A stretch of 64,000 nt of DNA from Sphingopyxis alaskensis RB2256 (GCF_000013985.1 NC_008048.1:124001-188000); one strand, 5' to 3'. Numbered from the stretch's first letter, positions 43,576 to 53,594 are shown. Notes: generated by a model from the sequence alone, not told the origin. Numbers and translations are program-made.

Positions 43576-45057
43576 ATGACATCCAGATCATCGCAAGAAT
43601 CCACCGATCCCGCAGCGCGCATCGACGCCATCATCGCCGAGCTTCAGGACAAGTTCCGCGCGTCGGTTTCCAACCTCAAATCCGCCATCGCCGCCTATGT
43701 GCGCGACCGCCGCCTGCCGCCCGCCGATGCCGCGGCGACCGGCCTTTTCGACTATCCGGCGATCCGCCTGACGACGACGGGCGAACAGCGCGAAGGGCAG
43801 GCGGGGCACAATCTGTCATTTGGCCGTTTCGAGCGCGCGGGCACGTTTGAAACCACGGTGACGCGCCCCGACCTGTTCGCCGACTATCTGCGCGAACAAT
43901 TGCTCCTGCTCGCGCGCCATTACGACGTCGAGATCGAAGTGACCCGCACGGGGCAGCAGATTCCCTTCCCCTATGTGCTCGACGCCAGCGACGGGTCGGA
44001 CATGGGCGGGGTCACCCCGCTCGAACTCGCGCGCCATTTCCCGACCACCGAACTTGCGGACATCGGCGACGAGCTGGCCGACGGGCTGTTCGGGCTTGAT
44101 CCCACCGAGCCGCAGCCGCTCGCGTTGTTCGACGCCCTTCGCACCGATTTCAGCCTCGCGCGCCTCCGTCACTACACCGGTACCGCGCCCGAGCATTTCC
44201 AGCGCTATATCCTGTTCACCAACTATCACCGCTATGTCGACGAATTCGTCGCCTGGGCGGGGGCGCAGGTGGGGCGGGGGCGCTACACCGCGCTCGCGGG
44301 CGCGGCAGGCCTCTATGTCGACCAGCCGGGCGTCAACGCCAGCGCGCTCGTCGCCGACAGCGCCTGGCGGCGGCACCAGATGCCCGCCTATCACCTCATC
44401 GCTCCCGATGGCGGCGGCATCACCCTCGTCAACATCGGCGTCGGCCCGTCGAACGCCAAGACGATCTGCGACCATCTCGCGGTGCTGCGTCCCGAGGCGT
44501 GGCTGATGATCGGGCATTGCGGCGGGCTCCGCCCCAGCCAGCGTATCGGCGACTATGTGCTCGCGCACGCATATCTCCGCGACGACCACATCCTCGACGG
44601 CGTGCTGCCGCCCGAAATCCCCATTCCGCCGATCGCCGAAGTGCAACAGGCATTGGCAAGCGCCGCCGAAAGCGTGTCGGGGACCAGCGGCGCCGACCTC
44701 AAGAAGCGGATGCGCACCGGCACGGTCGTCACCACCGATGATCGCAACTGGGAGCTGCGTTACACCGACTCGGCGCTGCGTTTTTCGCAATCGCGCGCGA
44801 TCGGCATCGACATGGAATCGGCAACGATCGCCGCGCAAGGCTATCGTTTCCGCGTGCCGTACGGTACGCTGCTTTGCGTGAGTGACAAGCCGCTTCACGG
44901 CGAACTCAAGCTGCCCGGACAGGCGAACCGCTTTTACGAAGAGGCAATCGCCGCGCACCTCCAGATCGGCATCCGCGCGTGCGAGACGATGCGCGACGAG
45001 GGCGCCAAGCTGCACAGCCGCAAATTGCGCGCGTTCAACGAGCCGCCGTTCCGTTGA
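43576..45057 (+). CDS. amn: AMP nucleosidase
   Basis: The product has 493 residues from ATG 43576, the normal length. The N-terminal regulatory part runs to about 200. The C-terminal phosphorylase-like domain contains 'LINIGVGPSNAKT'-type phosphate-binding residues ('LVNIGVGPSNAKTICDH'), 'MIGHCGGLRPSQ' and 'AIGIDMESATIAAQGYRF', with the catalytic and ribose-binding residues in the usual places. It cleaves AMP to adenine and ribose 5-phosphate and is allosterically controlled by ATP and phosphate in enterics. Confidence 0.95.
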   Translation: MTSRSSQESTDPAARIDAIIAELQDKFRASVSNLKSAIAAYVRDRRLPPADAAATGLFDYPAIRLTTTGEQREGQAGHNLSFGRFERAGTFETTVTRPDLFADYLREQLLLLARHYDVEIEVTRTGQQIPFPYVLDASDGSDMGGVTPLELARHFPTTELADIGDELADGLFGLDPTEPQPLALFDALRTDFSLARLRHYTGTAPEHFQRYILFTNYHRYVDEFVAWAGAQVGRGRYTALAGAAGLYVDQPGVNASALVADSAWRRHQMPAYHLIAPDGGGITLVNIGVGPSNAKTICDHLAVLRPEAWLMIGHCGGLRPSQRIGDYVLAHAYLRDDHILDGVLPPEIPIPPIAEVQQALASAAESVSGTSGADLKKRMRTGTVVTTDDRNWELRYTDSALRFSQSRAIGIDMESATIAAQGYRFRVPYGTLLCVSDKPLHGELKLPGQANRFYEEAIAAHLQIGIRACETMRDEGAKLHSRKLRAFNEPPFR

Positions 45058-45207
45058 GGTCAACCTCGCGTTAACCATAAAGCAAGGCCGGTATCGTAAT
45101 TTCACATGCGCTGCCGCTTTTCCCTTGCGGTGCGGCGACGGCATCGCCACGTTGCATTCTTAAGGGGGCCGCTCTCCCCGGCCTGGTCCCCGCAAGGAGA
45201 TAGACCC

Positions 45208-47547
45208 ATGCCGTCCTTTTCGGAAAGCCTCGAAAAGACCCTGCACAACGCGCTGAAGGCCGCGTCGGAACGTCACCATGAATATGCGACACTCGAACAT
45301 CTGCTCTTCGCGCTGATCGACGACGATCATGCCGCCGAAGTGATGCGCGCGTGCGGCGTCGCCCTGGGCGATCTGCAATCGGCGGTCGTTCACTATCTCG
45401 ATACCGAACTCGACAGCCTGAAGGTCGAGGGGCACAGTGATCCCAGCCCCACCAGCGGATTCCAGCGCGTCGTGCAGCGCGCGATTCTGCATGTCCAGTC
45501 GTCGGGCAAGGATGAAGTGACGGGCGCCAACGTCCTCGTCGCGCTGTTTTCAGAACGCGAAAGCTATGCGGTCTATTTCCTCCAGCAGCAGGATCTGACG
45601 CGGCTCGACGCGGTCTCCTATTTGAGCCACGGCGTCGGCAAGGGCGGCAAACCCGCCGCGCAGGCCGAGCCCGAGGAGAAGGAAGAAGCCAAGGACAAGG
45701 ACAGCAGCGGCAAGAACAAGAAGGAAACCGCGCTCGACCAGTTCACCGTCAACCTCAACGAAAAGGCGAAGACCGGCAAGGTCGATCCGCTGATCGGTCG
45801 CAGTGCCGAGGTCGATCGCACGATCCAGATCCTTTGCCGCCGGTCGAAGAACAATCCGCTCTATGTCGGCGATCCCGGCGTCGGCAAGACCGCCATCGCC
45901 GAAGGGCTCGCGCGCAAGATCATCGAGGGCGACGTGCCCGAGGTGCTGCTGCCCGCGGTCATCTATTCGCTCGACATGGGCGCGCTGCTCGCGGGGACGC
46001 GCTACCGCGGCGACTTCGAGGAGCGGCTGAAACAGGTCGTCACCGAACTCGAAGGGCTGCCGCACGCGATCCTGTTCATCGACGAAATCCATACCGTGAT
46101 CGGCGCGGGTGCGACGAGCGGCGGCGCGATGGACGCGTCGAACCTCTTGAAACCCGCGCTGTCGGGCGGTGTGATCCGATGCATCGGCTCGACGACCTAC
46201 AAGGAGTTCCGCAACCATTTCGAAAAGGACCGCGCGTTGCTGCGCCGCTTCCAGAAGATCGACGTGGTCGAACCGACGCTGGAGGACACCAAGAAAATCC
46301 TCGCCGGGCTGCGCAGCGCGTTCGAGGCGCACCATCAGGTCCGCTACACCCCCGATGCGATCAACGCCGCGGTCGACCTGTCGGCGCGCTACATCAACGA
46401 CCGCAAATTGCCCGACAAGGCGATCGACGTGATCGACGAGGTCGGCGCGATGCAGATGCTGGTTGCCCCGTCAAAGCGCAAGAAGACGATCACCGCCAGG
46501 GAAATCGAAGCGGTGATCGCGACTATGGCGCGCATCCCGCCCAAATCGGTGTCCACCGACGACAAGGCGGTGCTTGCAAGCCTGGAGACGGACCTCAAGC
46601 GTGTCGTGTTCGGCCAGAACACCGCGATCGAAGTGCTGTCGTCGGCGATCAAGCTGTCCCGCGCGGGGCTGCGCGATCCCGAAAAGCCGATCGGCAACTA
46701 TCTGTTCAGCGGCCCCACCGGCGTCGGCAAGACCGAGGTTGCGAAGCAGCTCGCGTCGATCATGGGCATCCCGCTCCAGCGGTTCGACATGAGCGAATAT
46801 ATGGAACGGCACAGCGTCTCGCGCCTGATCGGCGCGCCACCGGGCTATGTCGGTTATGACCAGGGCGGCCTGCTCACCGATGCGATCGACCAGAACCCGC
46901 ATTGCGTGCTGCTGCTCGACGAGATCGAGAAGGCGCATCCCGACCTGTTCAACATCTTGCTTCAGGTGATGGACAACGGCCGCCTGACCGACCACCACGG
47001 CAAGACGGTCGACTTTCGCAACGTCATCCTGATCATGACGACCAACGCGGGCGCCAGCGACATGGCGCGCGAATCGATCGGCTTCGGCCAGCAGACGCGC
47101 GAGGATGCGCAGGAAGAAGCGGTGAAACGCATGTTCACCCCCGAGTTCCGCAACCGCCTCGATGCGATCGTGCCCTTCGGCTATCTGCCGCCCGAGGTGG
47201 TCGCGCGTGTCGTTGACAAGTTCATCCTTGAACTCGAGCTCCAGCTCGCCGACCGCAACGTGCATATTCAGCTCGACGACGCGGCGCGCGAATGGCTGAC
47301 GGCGAAAGGCTATGACAAGCTTTATGGCGCGCGGCCGATGGGCCGCCTGATCCAGGAAAAGATCAAGCAGCCGCTCGCGGAGGAGCTGCTGTTCGGCAAG
47401 CTCGTCCATGGCGGCGAGGTCAAGGTGAAGATGAAGACCGGCGAGGACGCCCATATCGGCAACCCGCTCGCTTTTGAAATCACCCCGGCGGCGCCCAAGG
47501 GCGCCAAGGCCAAGGCGAAAGCCAAGCCGGCGAAGGCGGCCGAATAG
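45208..47547 (+). CDS. clpA: ATP-dependent Clp protease ATP-binding subunit ClpA
   Basis: ATG 45208 follows AAGGAGA and gives 779 residues. The Clp N domain (about 1-140) is followed by an acidic/lysine-rich linker, AAA-1 with Walker A 'GDPGVGKT' (221-228) and AAA-2 with 'GPTGVGKTEVAK'. The 'ESIGFGQQ' loop carries the IGF tripeptide that docks ClpP. The C-terminal tail is Lys/Ala-rich. It unfolds substrates for ClpP. In most proteobacteria clpS lies directly upstream; here the upstream gene is amn and no clpS frame is seen. Confidence 0.96.
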   Translation: MPSFSESLEKTLHNALKAASERHHEYATLEHLLFALIDDDHAAEVMRACGVALGDLQSAVVHYLDTELDSLKVEGHSDPSPTSGFQRVVQRAILHVQSSGKDEVTGANVLVALFSERESYAVYFLQQQDLTRLDAVSYLSHGVGKGGKPAAQAEPEEKEEAKDKDSSGKNKKETALDQFTVNLNEKAKTGKVDPLIGRSAEVDRTIQILCRRSKNNPLYVGDPGVGKTAIAEGLARKIIEGDVPEVLLPAVIYSLDMGALLAGTRYRGDFEERLKQVVTELEGLPHAILFIDEIHTVIGAGATSGGAMDASNLLKPALSGGVIRCIGSTTYKEFRNHFEKDRALLRRFQKIDVVEPTLEDTKKILAGLRSAFEAHHQVRYTPDAINAAVDLSARYINDRKLPDKAIDVIDEVGAMQMLVAPSKRKKTITAREIEAVIATMARIPPKSVSTDDKAVLASLETDLKRVVFGQNTAIEVLSSAIKLSRAGLRDPEKPIGNYLFSGPTGVGKTEVAKQLASIMGIPLQRFDMSEYMERHSVSRLIGAPPGYVGYDQGGLLTDAIDQNPHCVLLLDEIEKAHPDLFNILLQVMDNGRLTDHHGKTVDFRNVILIMTTNAGASDMARESIGFGQQTREDAQEEAVKRMFTPEFRNRLDAIVPFGYLPPEVVARVVDKFILELELQLADRNVHIQLDDAAREWLTAKGYDKLYGARPMGRLIQEKIKQPLAEELLFGKLVHGGEVKVKMKTGEDAHIGNPLAFEITPAAPKGAKAKAKAKPAKAAE

Positions 47548-47642
47548 CGCGCGCGTTTCCGGTAGGATCGACGAAAAATCGTGTATCCCCGCCTTCGCGG
47601 GAGCCCGGTGTTTTCTGAACCCGGCGGCGTTCCGCGCTGTCG

Positions 47643-49307
47643 CTATCCCGCCTCGGCCCTGAGCGCCTTGCGGTCGAGCTTGCCGATCATCGTCTTGGGC
47701 AGCGCCTCGCGCACCTCGACCGCGATCACGCGCTCATGCTTGCCGAGCTGGGGGTTGAGCCAGGCGGCGAGCGCCTCGCCGGTAACCTCGAAGCCCTCTT
47801 CCAGCGTCACAAAAGCCTTGGGCGCTTCGCCGCGATAGGCGTCGGGAACGCCCAGCACGATCGCTTCCTTGACCGCGGGATGCTCGTGGAGATGCGCCTC
47901 GATCACGCTCGGATAGACTTTGAAGCCGCCGACGGCGATCATGTCCTTCAGCCGGTCGACGATGCGGATATAGCCGCCCTCCTCGATCACCGCGACATCG
48001 CCAGTGCGCAGCCAGCCGTCAGCGGTGAAGCTCTCCGCATCGGCCTCCGGGCGGTTCCAGTAGCCCTGCATGACCTGCGGACCTTTCACCGCCAGCTCGC
48101 CGGGCTCGCCGTCGGGAGCGTCTTTCGACGGGTCTTCCTTGTCGAGCAGGCGGATGTGCGTCGCCGGGATAGGCTGGCCGATCGTGCCCGGACGGACCGG
48201 GCCGTCATAGGGGTTCGTCGCGACGACCCCCGAACTTTCGGTGAGGCCATAGCCTTCGACCAGCGAGGCCCCGGTCGCTGCGACGAATTTCTCGCGCAGC
48301 TCGGCGGGCATCGGCGCGCCGCCCGAAATGCACACGCGCAGCGAGGAAAAATCGGTGCGCGCCAGATCGGGATGGTCAAGCAGCGCCTGATACATGGTTG
48401 GAACGCCGGGCAGCGCGGTCGTCTTCGTGCGGCCGATCGCCGCCAGTGCCTGCTTCGCGTCGAAGCGCGGCAGCATCGTGATCGACCCGCCGTTGAGCAC
48501 CGTGCGATTGAGCACGCAGGTGTTCGCAAAAACGTGGAAGAAGGGGAGGACACCGAGGATGCGGTCCTCGGCTTGCGTATCGGGGTCGATCGCATTCACC
48601 TGCCGTGCATTGGCGGTGAGATTCTGGTGCGTCAGCTTGGCGCCCTTTGGCGTTCCCGTCGTGCCGCCGGTGTACTGGATCAGCGCGACGTCGGTTTCGG
48701 GGGCGATTGCGACGGGCTCGGGCCGCCCGTCATTGTCGGTGAGCTCCGAGAAGCGGATGACGCGCGGATCGCCCGGCAGCGGCGCGACCTCGCGGCGCTT
48801 GAACAGGCGATAAAGCAGCGACTTCGTCTTCGACAGGCCGCCCGCGACCGATCCGACGATCAGCCGGTTGAGACTCGATCCGTCGAGCACCTTGAACGCG
48901 GTGGGCAGCAGCGCCGCGGCGCTCAGCGTGAACAGCGTATCGGTGCCCGAATCCTCGACCTGTGCCTCCAGCTCGGCGACGGTATAGAGCGGGGAGAAAT
49001 TGACCACCGTGGCGCCCGCGGCGAGCGCGCCATAATAGGCCGCGACATAATGGGGAACGTTGGGGAGGAAGAGGCCAATGCGACTGCCCTTGCCCAGCCC
49101 CAGCAGTTGCAGCCCCCGCGCGACGCGCTGCACGCCAAGCGCGACCTCGACGTAGCTGAACTGGCGCCCCATGAAATCGAGCATCGGCGCCTCACCCTTT
49201 CGCGCCACACTCGCCGCGAACATGTCCGGCAGCGACAGCGGCGCGAAGCTCTGGTCCCAGTCGGTGGGGTGATGATATTCGGTCGACCAGGAAAAACGGC
49301 TGTCCAT
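47643..49307 (-). CDS. fadD: Long-chain fatty acid-CoA ligase
   Basis: The product has 554 residues. The AMP-binding P-loop is 'YTGGTTGTPKG' (212-222), with 'EGYGLTESSGV' and 'GWLRTGDVAVIEEGGYIRIV' further on and the C-terminal lysine region 'LPKTMIGKLDRKALR'. It activates fatty acids to acyl-CoA via acyl-AMP at the inner membrane surface for beta-oxidation. Other acyl-CoA ligases share the fold, so the chain-length preference is inferred. It is divergent from the 49440 gene and convergent with clpA. Confidence 0.88.
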   Translation of the reverse strand: MDSRFSWSTEYHHPTDWDQSFAPLSLPDMFAASVARKGEAPMLDFMGRQFSYVEVALGVQRVARGLQLLGLGKGSRIGLFLPNVPHYVAAYYGALAAGATVVNFSPLYTVAELEAQVEDSGTDTLFTLSAAALLPTAFKVLDGSSLNRLIVGSVAGGLSKTKSLLYRLFKRREVAPLPGDPRVIRFSELTDNDGRPEPVAIAPETDVALIQYTGGTTGTPKGAKLTHQNLTANARQVNAIDPDTQAEDRILGVLPFFHVFANTCVLNRTVLNGGSITMLPRFDAKQALAAIGRTKTTALPGVPTMYQALLDHPDLARTDFSSLRVCISGGAPMPAELREKFVAATGASLVEGYGLTESSGVVATNPYDGPVRPGTIGQPIPATHIRLLDKEDPSKDAPDGEPGELAVKGPQVMQGYWNRPEADAESFTADGWLRTGDVAVIEEGGYIRIVDRLKDMIAVGGFKVYPSVIEAHLHEHPAVKEAIVLGVPDAYRGEAPKAFVTLEEGFEVTGEALAAWLNPQLGKHERVIAVEVREALPKTMIGKLDRKALRAEAG

Positions 49308-49439
49308 CGGGGTTGGCGATCCTCTCGCAGTGGTTTCTTTACACTAAGGTCTGCAAGGCGCGATTGGCAACCGGGCTTGCTTGCCGTGCGCCGCCGGGGC
49401 GGCTAGTCAGCGCATATCGTCTTCGCCAGGGGGCTCGTC

Positions 49440-49970
49440 ATGCAGCTATCGCGTTTCGCCATTCCGACCTTGCTCATCGCCTTCGCTCTCGCCGCGCCGA
49501 CTGCGGCCAGAGACAAGGAACCGTCCGTAGCGCCAGCGCAGATCCGCGAACTATATGCCTGCCGCGATATCGGCGACGCGGCTCAGCGGCTCGCCTGCTT
49601 CGACCGCGAGGTCGGCGAGCTCGCCGCGGCGGATGCGGCGCGCGAGATCACCTTCACCGACCGCGAAACGGCGCGCAAGGCGCGGCGCGGCCTCTTCGGT
49701 TTTTCGTTTCCCAAACTCGGCGGCATATTCGGTGGGGACGAGGATGAGATCAAGGAAATTGAAACGACAATCCGCGCGGTCAGCATGAACCGGTCGGGCC
49801 TGTATACGCTGATCATGGAGGACGATGCGGTGTGGACGCAGATCGACACTACCCGGCTGCCGCGCCAACCCAAGCCAGGGCAGAAGGTGAAGATCAAGAC
49901 AGCGACCATGGGCAGCTATTTTGCGACGATCGACGGCGGGCGCACGATCCGCATGAAGCGCGACCGCTGA
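49440..49970 (+). CDS. Secreted protein of unknown function
   Basis: The product has 176 residues with a signal peptide ending 'LAAPTAARDK'. The mature part has 'LYACRDIGDAAQRLACFDRE' with two cysteines that could form a disulfide, a basic/phenylalanine-rich hinge and a C-terminal beta-rich domain ('VWTQIDTTRLP', 'KIKTATMGSYFATIDG'). The early motif resembles the start of small periplasmic proteins in sphingomonads. No function is assigned. It precedes pabB by 36 bases and may be co-transcribed. Confidence 0.75.
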   Translation: MQLSRFAIPTLLIAFALAAPTAARDKEPSVAPAQIRELYACRDIGDAAQRLACFDREVGELAAADAAREITFTDRETARKARRGLFGFSFPKLGGIFGGDEDEIKEIETTIRAVSMNRSGLYTLIMEDDAVWTQIDTTRLPRQPKPGQKVKIKTATMGSYFATIDGGRTIRMKRDR

Positions 49971-50006
49971 TTGCAGCCGGAAGGGGCACGATGCACGCAG
50001 GACGGC

Positions 50007-51845
50007 ATGGCGGACAGGATTCCCGTTCGGGGGCCGAATAGCCCCCCCTTCGTGCTGCTCGACGATGCGCGCACCGACGGGGCGGCTTGGGCGCGGCTCT
50101 TCGTCGATCCGATCGAGGTACTGACCGCTGCATCGGCCGCCGACGTGCCCGAGCTGCTCGCGGAGCTGGAGGCCGCTGTGGCGCGTGGCCTCCATGTCGC
50201 GGGCTTCCTTGCCTATGAAGCCGGGAAGGGACTCGGAACGGCGTGGCGCGGTGCCGTCGATGGCGTGGTCGGCGCGATGCCGCTCGGCTGGTTCGGCCTG
50301 TTCACCGGGGTGCAGCGCATCGACTCCGATCATGTCGCAGATCTGCTGTCCGATCCGGCGTCGGCATGGATAGGCTGCGTGACGCCACGGATCGACCGCG
50401 CCGACTATGTCGCCGCGGTCGAGGCGGTGCTTGCCTATATCCGCGCAGGTGACATTTATCAGGCCAACCTCACCTTCCGCGCCGATGTGCCCGTCGCGGG
50501 GGATCCGCTCGCCGTTTACGCGCGGCTCCGGCAAACGGCGCGGGCGGGATATGGCGGCTTCATCTGGACGGGCGAGCAGGCGATCGCATCGCTGTCCCCC
50601 GAACTTTTCTTTGCGCTGCGCGGGCGCGAGGTCATCGCGCGGCCGATGAAGGGTACCGCGACCCGGCTCGCAGATGGCGCCGCCGACGCGGCATTGGCGC
50701 GCGCGCTGGCCAAAGACCCCAAGCAGCGCGCGGAAAATCTGATGATCGTCGACCTGATCCGCAACGATCTGTCGCGCGTTGCGGCGCCGGGCTCGGTCGC
50801 GGTGCCCGACCTGTTTCGCGTCGAAAGCTTCCCGACGGTCCACCAGCTTGTGTCCGATGTCAGCGCCCGGCTGCCCGAGGGCGTCGGCGCCGTCGACGTG
50901 CTCCGCGCGGCCTTTCCCTGCGGGTCGATCACCGGGGCGCCCAAGGTGCGCGCGATGGAAATCATCGAGGCGCTGGAGAGCGAACCGCGCGGCCTTTATA
51001 CGGGCTCGATCGGCTTTATCGAGCCGGGCGGCGATGCCGCATTCAACGTCGCGATCCGCACGCTCGTCTTTCCCCGCATTGCCACGCAAGGCGGGTTGCA
51101 GGACGCACCGTCATGCGCCACGCTGGGTCTGGGGTCGGGAATCGTCGCCGACAGCGTGCCGGACGAAGAATGGCGCGAATGTCTGGCCAAGGGGGAATTT
51201 GTGGGCGCAGCGGGTGAGAGCTTCGACCTGATTGAAACCATGTTTTTCGATCCCGTGGAGGGGATTCAGCGCCTCGATGGGCATCTCGCGCGGATGAAGG
51301 CGAGCGCGGCGACGCTGGGCTTCGCCTTCGATCGCCACGGCGCGCGCAACAGCCTGCAATCTGCGACCTTCCGCCTGCGCAATGCGGCGCGCGTGCGAAT
51401 GCGGCTCGCACCTTCGGGGGCGCTTGCGGTTGAGGTGTCGCCGCTTCCCCGGCTCGCCGAACTGCCGGTACCCGTCGCGGTGCGTCCCGCGCCGATGGGG
51501 CCGGGCGATTTTCGCGTGGCGCACAAGACGAGCCTGCGCGCCCCTTATGATATGGCGCGGCACGACAGCGGCGCCGCCGAAGTCGTGTTCGTCGACGAGC
51601 CGGGCTTCGTTACCGAAGGAAGCTGGAGCAATATCTTCGTCGAGCGCGACGGGGTGCTGTTGACCCCGCCGCTGGCGCTCGGACTGCTTCCCGGCGTGCT
51701 GCGCGGCGAACTCATCGACAAGGGGCGCGCCGTCGAATCGTACCTGCGCCTTGCCGACCTGTCCGCCGGCTTCTTCCTCGGTAACAGCCTGCGCGGCCTG
51801 GTGCCGGCGCGGCTCGCCGAGCCTGCCGACGACGCGACAGGCTGA
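50007..51845 (+). CDS. pabB: Aminodeoxychorismate synthase component I fused to lyase-like domain
   Basis: The product has 612 residues from ATG 50007. The chorismate-binding domain (about 90-380) has 'IYQANLTFRADVPV', 'IARPMKGTATRL', 'NLMIVDLIRNDLSRVA' and 'FPCGSITGAPKVRAMEIIE', typical of PabB. The C-terminal part (about 410-610) is a class IV aminotransferase-like domain like PabC ('HKTSLRAPYDMARHDS' with the PLP lysine, 'EVVFVDEPGFVTEGSWSNIF'-type end). The fusion would make 4-aminobenzoate from chorismate for folate synthesis, needing a PabA glutaminase encoded elsewhere. Confidence 0.9.
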   Translation: MADRIPVRGPNSPPFVLLDDARTDGAAWARLFVDPIEVLTAASAADVPELLAELEAAVARGLHVAGFLAYEAGKGLGTAWRGAVDGVVGAMPLGWFGLFTGVQRIDSDHVADLLSDPASAWIGCVTPRIDRADYVAAVEAVLAYIRAGDIYQANLTFRADVPVAGDPLAVYARLRQTARAGYGGFIWTGEQAIASLSPELFFALRGREVIARPMKGTATRLADGAADAALARALAKDPKQRAENLMIVDLIRNDLSRVAAPGSVAVPDLFRVESFPTVHQLVSDVSARLPEGVGAVDVLRAAFPCGSITGAPKVRAMEIIEALESEPRGLYTGSIGFIEPGGDAAFNVAIRTLVFPRIATQGGLQDAPSCATLGLGSGIVADSVPDEEWRECLAKGEFVGAAGESFDLIETMFFDPVEGIQRLDGHLARMKASAATLGFAFDRHGARNSLQSATFRLRNAARVRMRLAPSGALAVEVSPLPRLAELPVPVAVRPAPMGPGDFRVAHKTSLRAPYDMARHDSGAAEVVFVDEPGFVTEGSWSNIFVERDGVLLTPPLALGLLPGVLRGELIDKGRAVESYLRLADLSAGFFLGNSLRGLVPARLAEPADDATG

Positions 51846-51959
51846 ATCGCGCATCGCATAGGAAATTATCGCGCCGCCGCCTTGCGATTTGCGGGCGGAG
51901 GCTTTAGGCGCGGCCGCGCGCAATTTCCTGTCAGTCCGCTCGCGAAGGAAGACTTCTCC

Positions 51960-53171
51960 ATGTCGCTGAAGCCGCATATATCCGCTGCCCTCGGGCGCAT
52001 CCAGCCCTCCGCCACGCTCGCGATGACCGCGCGGGTCGCCAGGCTGAAGGCCGAGGGCGTCGATGTCATCGGCCTGTCGGCGGGCGAGCCCGACTTCGAC
52101 ACCCCCGATTTCGTCAAGGAAGCGGCGATCGAGGCAATCCGCGCGGGACAGACCAAATATACGCTCGTCGACGGCACGGTCGCGCTCAAGGAAGCGATCC
52201 GCGGCAAGTTTCGCCGCGACAACGACCTCGATTATGGCCTCGACCAGATCACGGTCAATGTCGGCGGCAAGCACACCCTGTTCAACGCGCTCGTCGCGAC
52301 GGTCGACAAGGGCGACGAGGTCATCATCCCGGCACCCTATTGGGTGAGCTATCCCGACATCGTCGCCTTCGCGGGTGGCACGCCCGTCTTCGTGGCTGCG
52401 TCGGCGGCGCAGCATTACAAGATCACGCCCGGACAACTCGACGCGGCGATCACGCCCAGGACGCGCTGGGTGATTTTCAACTCGCCATCAAATCCCTCGG
52501 GCGCCGCCTATTCGCCGGCGGAACTCGACGCGATCGGCGAGGTGATCCGTCGCCATCCGCACGTCATGGTGATGACCGACGACATGTATGAGCATGTCTG
52601 GTACGCCGACTTCGCCTTTTCGACGATCGCGCAGCGCTGCCCCGACCTGGTCGACCGCATCCTCACCGTGAACGGCTGTTCCAAGGCCTATGCGATGACC
52701 GGCTGGCGCATCGGATATGCGGGCGGCCCGGCGTGGCTGATCAAGGCGATGGGCAAGCTCCAGTCGCAATCGACCTCGAACCCCTGTTCGATCGCGCAGG
52801 CCGCCGCCGCCGCCGCGCTCGGCGGGCCGCAGCAGTTCCTCGACGATCGCAACGCGGCGTTCCGCAAGCGCCGCGACATGGTCGTCGCGATGCTCAACGA
52901 TGCCCCCGGCCTCAATTGCCCGGTCCCCGATGGCGCCTTTTACGTCTATCCCGACGCATCGGGCTGCATGGGCAAGAAAACGCCGTCGGGACAGGTGATC
53001 GACAGCGACGAGGCGTTGATCGACTATTTCCTCGATTCGGCGCGCGTCGCCGCGGTGCATGGCGCCGCCTTCGGCCTGTCGCCGGCGTTCCGCGTCTCCT
53101 ATGCGACCTCCGAAGCGGTGCTGAAGGAAGCGTGCGTGCGCATCCAGCAGGCGTGCGCGGCGCTGAGCTAG
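51960..53171 (+). CDS. aatA: Aspartate aminotransferase (class I, PLP)
   Basis: ATG 51960 follows AAGGAAG and gives 403 residues. The family patterns 'IGLSAGEPDFDTPDFVKEAA', 'PAPYWVSYPDIVAFAGG', 'NSPSNPSGAAYS' and the PLP-binding 'NGCSKAYAMTGWRIGY' (Lys242) identify a class I aminotransferase of the Iγ aspartate/prephenate group common in alphaproteobacteria. It transfers the amino group of aspartate to 2-oxoglutarate; prephenate activity is possible. It lies downstream of pabB on the same strand and is followed by a 34-bp dispersed repeat. Confidence 0.92.
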   Translation: MSLKPHISAALGRIQPSATLAMTARVARLKAEGVDVIGLSAGEPDFDTPDFVKEAAIEAIRAGQTKYTLVDGTVALKEAIRGKFRRDNDLDYGLDQITVNVGGKHTLFNALVATVDKGDEVIIPAPYWVSYPDIVAFAGGTPVFVAASAAQHYKITPGQLDAAITPRTRWVIFNSPSNPSGAAYSPAELDAIGEVIRRHPHVMVMTDDMYEHVWYADFAFSTIAQRCPDLVDRILTVNGCSKAYAMTGWRIGYAGGPAWLIKAMGKLQSQSTSNPCSIAQAAAAAALGGPQQFLDDRNAAFRKRRDMVVAMLNDAPGLNCPVPDGAFYVYPDASGCMGKKTPSGQVIDSDEALIDYFLDSARVAAVHGAAFGLSPAFRVSYATSEAVLKEACVRIQQACAALS

Positions 53172-53486
53172 AGAGCGCTTTAGAGCGGTTTCGCAGGCTC
53201 TGGATTGCCGCGTCGCTTCGTTCCTCGCAATGACGATTGAAGCGATCATCGTCCACTCCAAAGCTTGACGAAAAGTCAGCATGATTATTTTATACCGTTC
53301 GGTCTTGAAATGGGTATGGCCGAGCCCATGTGGGCCTGAACGACGGTTAAGCACCCGGTTCACCGGATAGTAAGCCCTTTCGGATAGAGTGACCGCCATC
53401 ACTGAACGGATGATCGGGGCGCATCATATCGTCGGTGTAACCTTGGCGGCCGCGGCCGCGAAACAGATATAAGACACGAGGCCCCC
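53172..53486. other. Intergenic region with dispersed repeat
   Basis: These 315 bases hold the 34-bp repeat at 53202-53235 and otherwise no gene. The region before the small ORF at 53487 probably contains the promoter for the small ORF-msrA pair; no strong hairpin is seen. Confidence 0.5.
53202..53235. repeat. 34-bp dispersed repeat, copy 2
   Basis: Matches 27964-27997 in 33 of 34 positions and in the same orientation. It follows aatA. Confidence 0.75.
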
Positions 53487-53594
53487 ATGCTCTCCATGCT
53501 CCGTTCCGACTGGTTTTTGACCATGCTTGCCGGCTTTGCGATCGGCGCGACCTATATCGTGCTCAGCCAGCCGGCGCTGCCCATCCCCGCATGA
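53487..53594 (+). CDS. 35-residue membrane peptide coupled to msrA
   Basis: The frame runs from ATG 53487 to TGA 53592-53594. The peptide has a short charged start ('MLRSDW'), one hydrophobic helix ('FLTMLAGFAIGATYIVL') and a Pro-rich tail. Its stop overlaps the msrA start as ATGA (53591-53594), which is the main evidence that it is translated. No family is recognised; a role as a leader or small membrane partner of the exported MsrA is possible. Confidence 0.55.
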   Translation: MLSMLRSDWFLTMLAGFAIGATYIVLSQPALPIPA

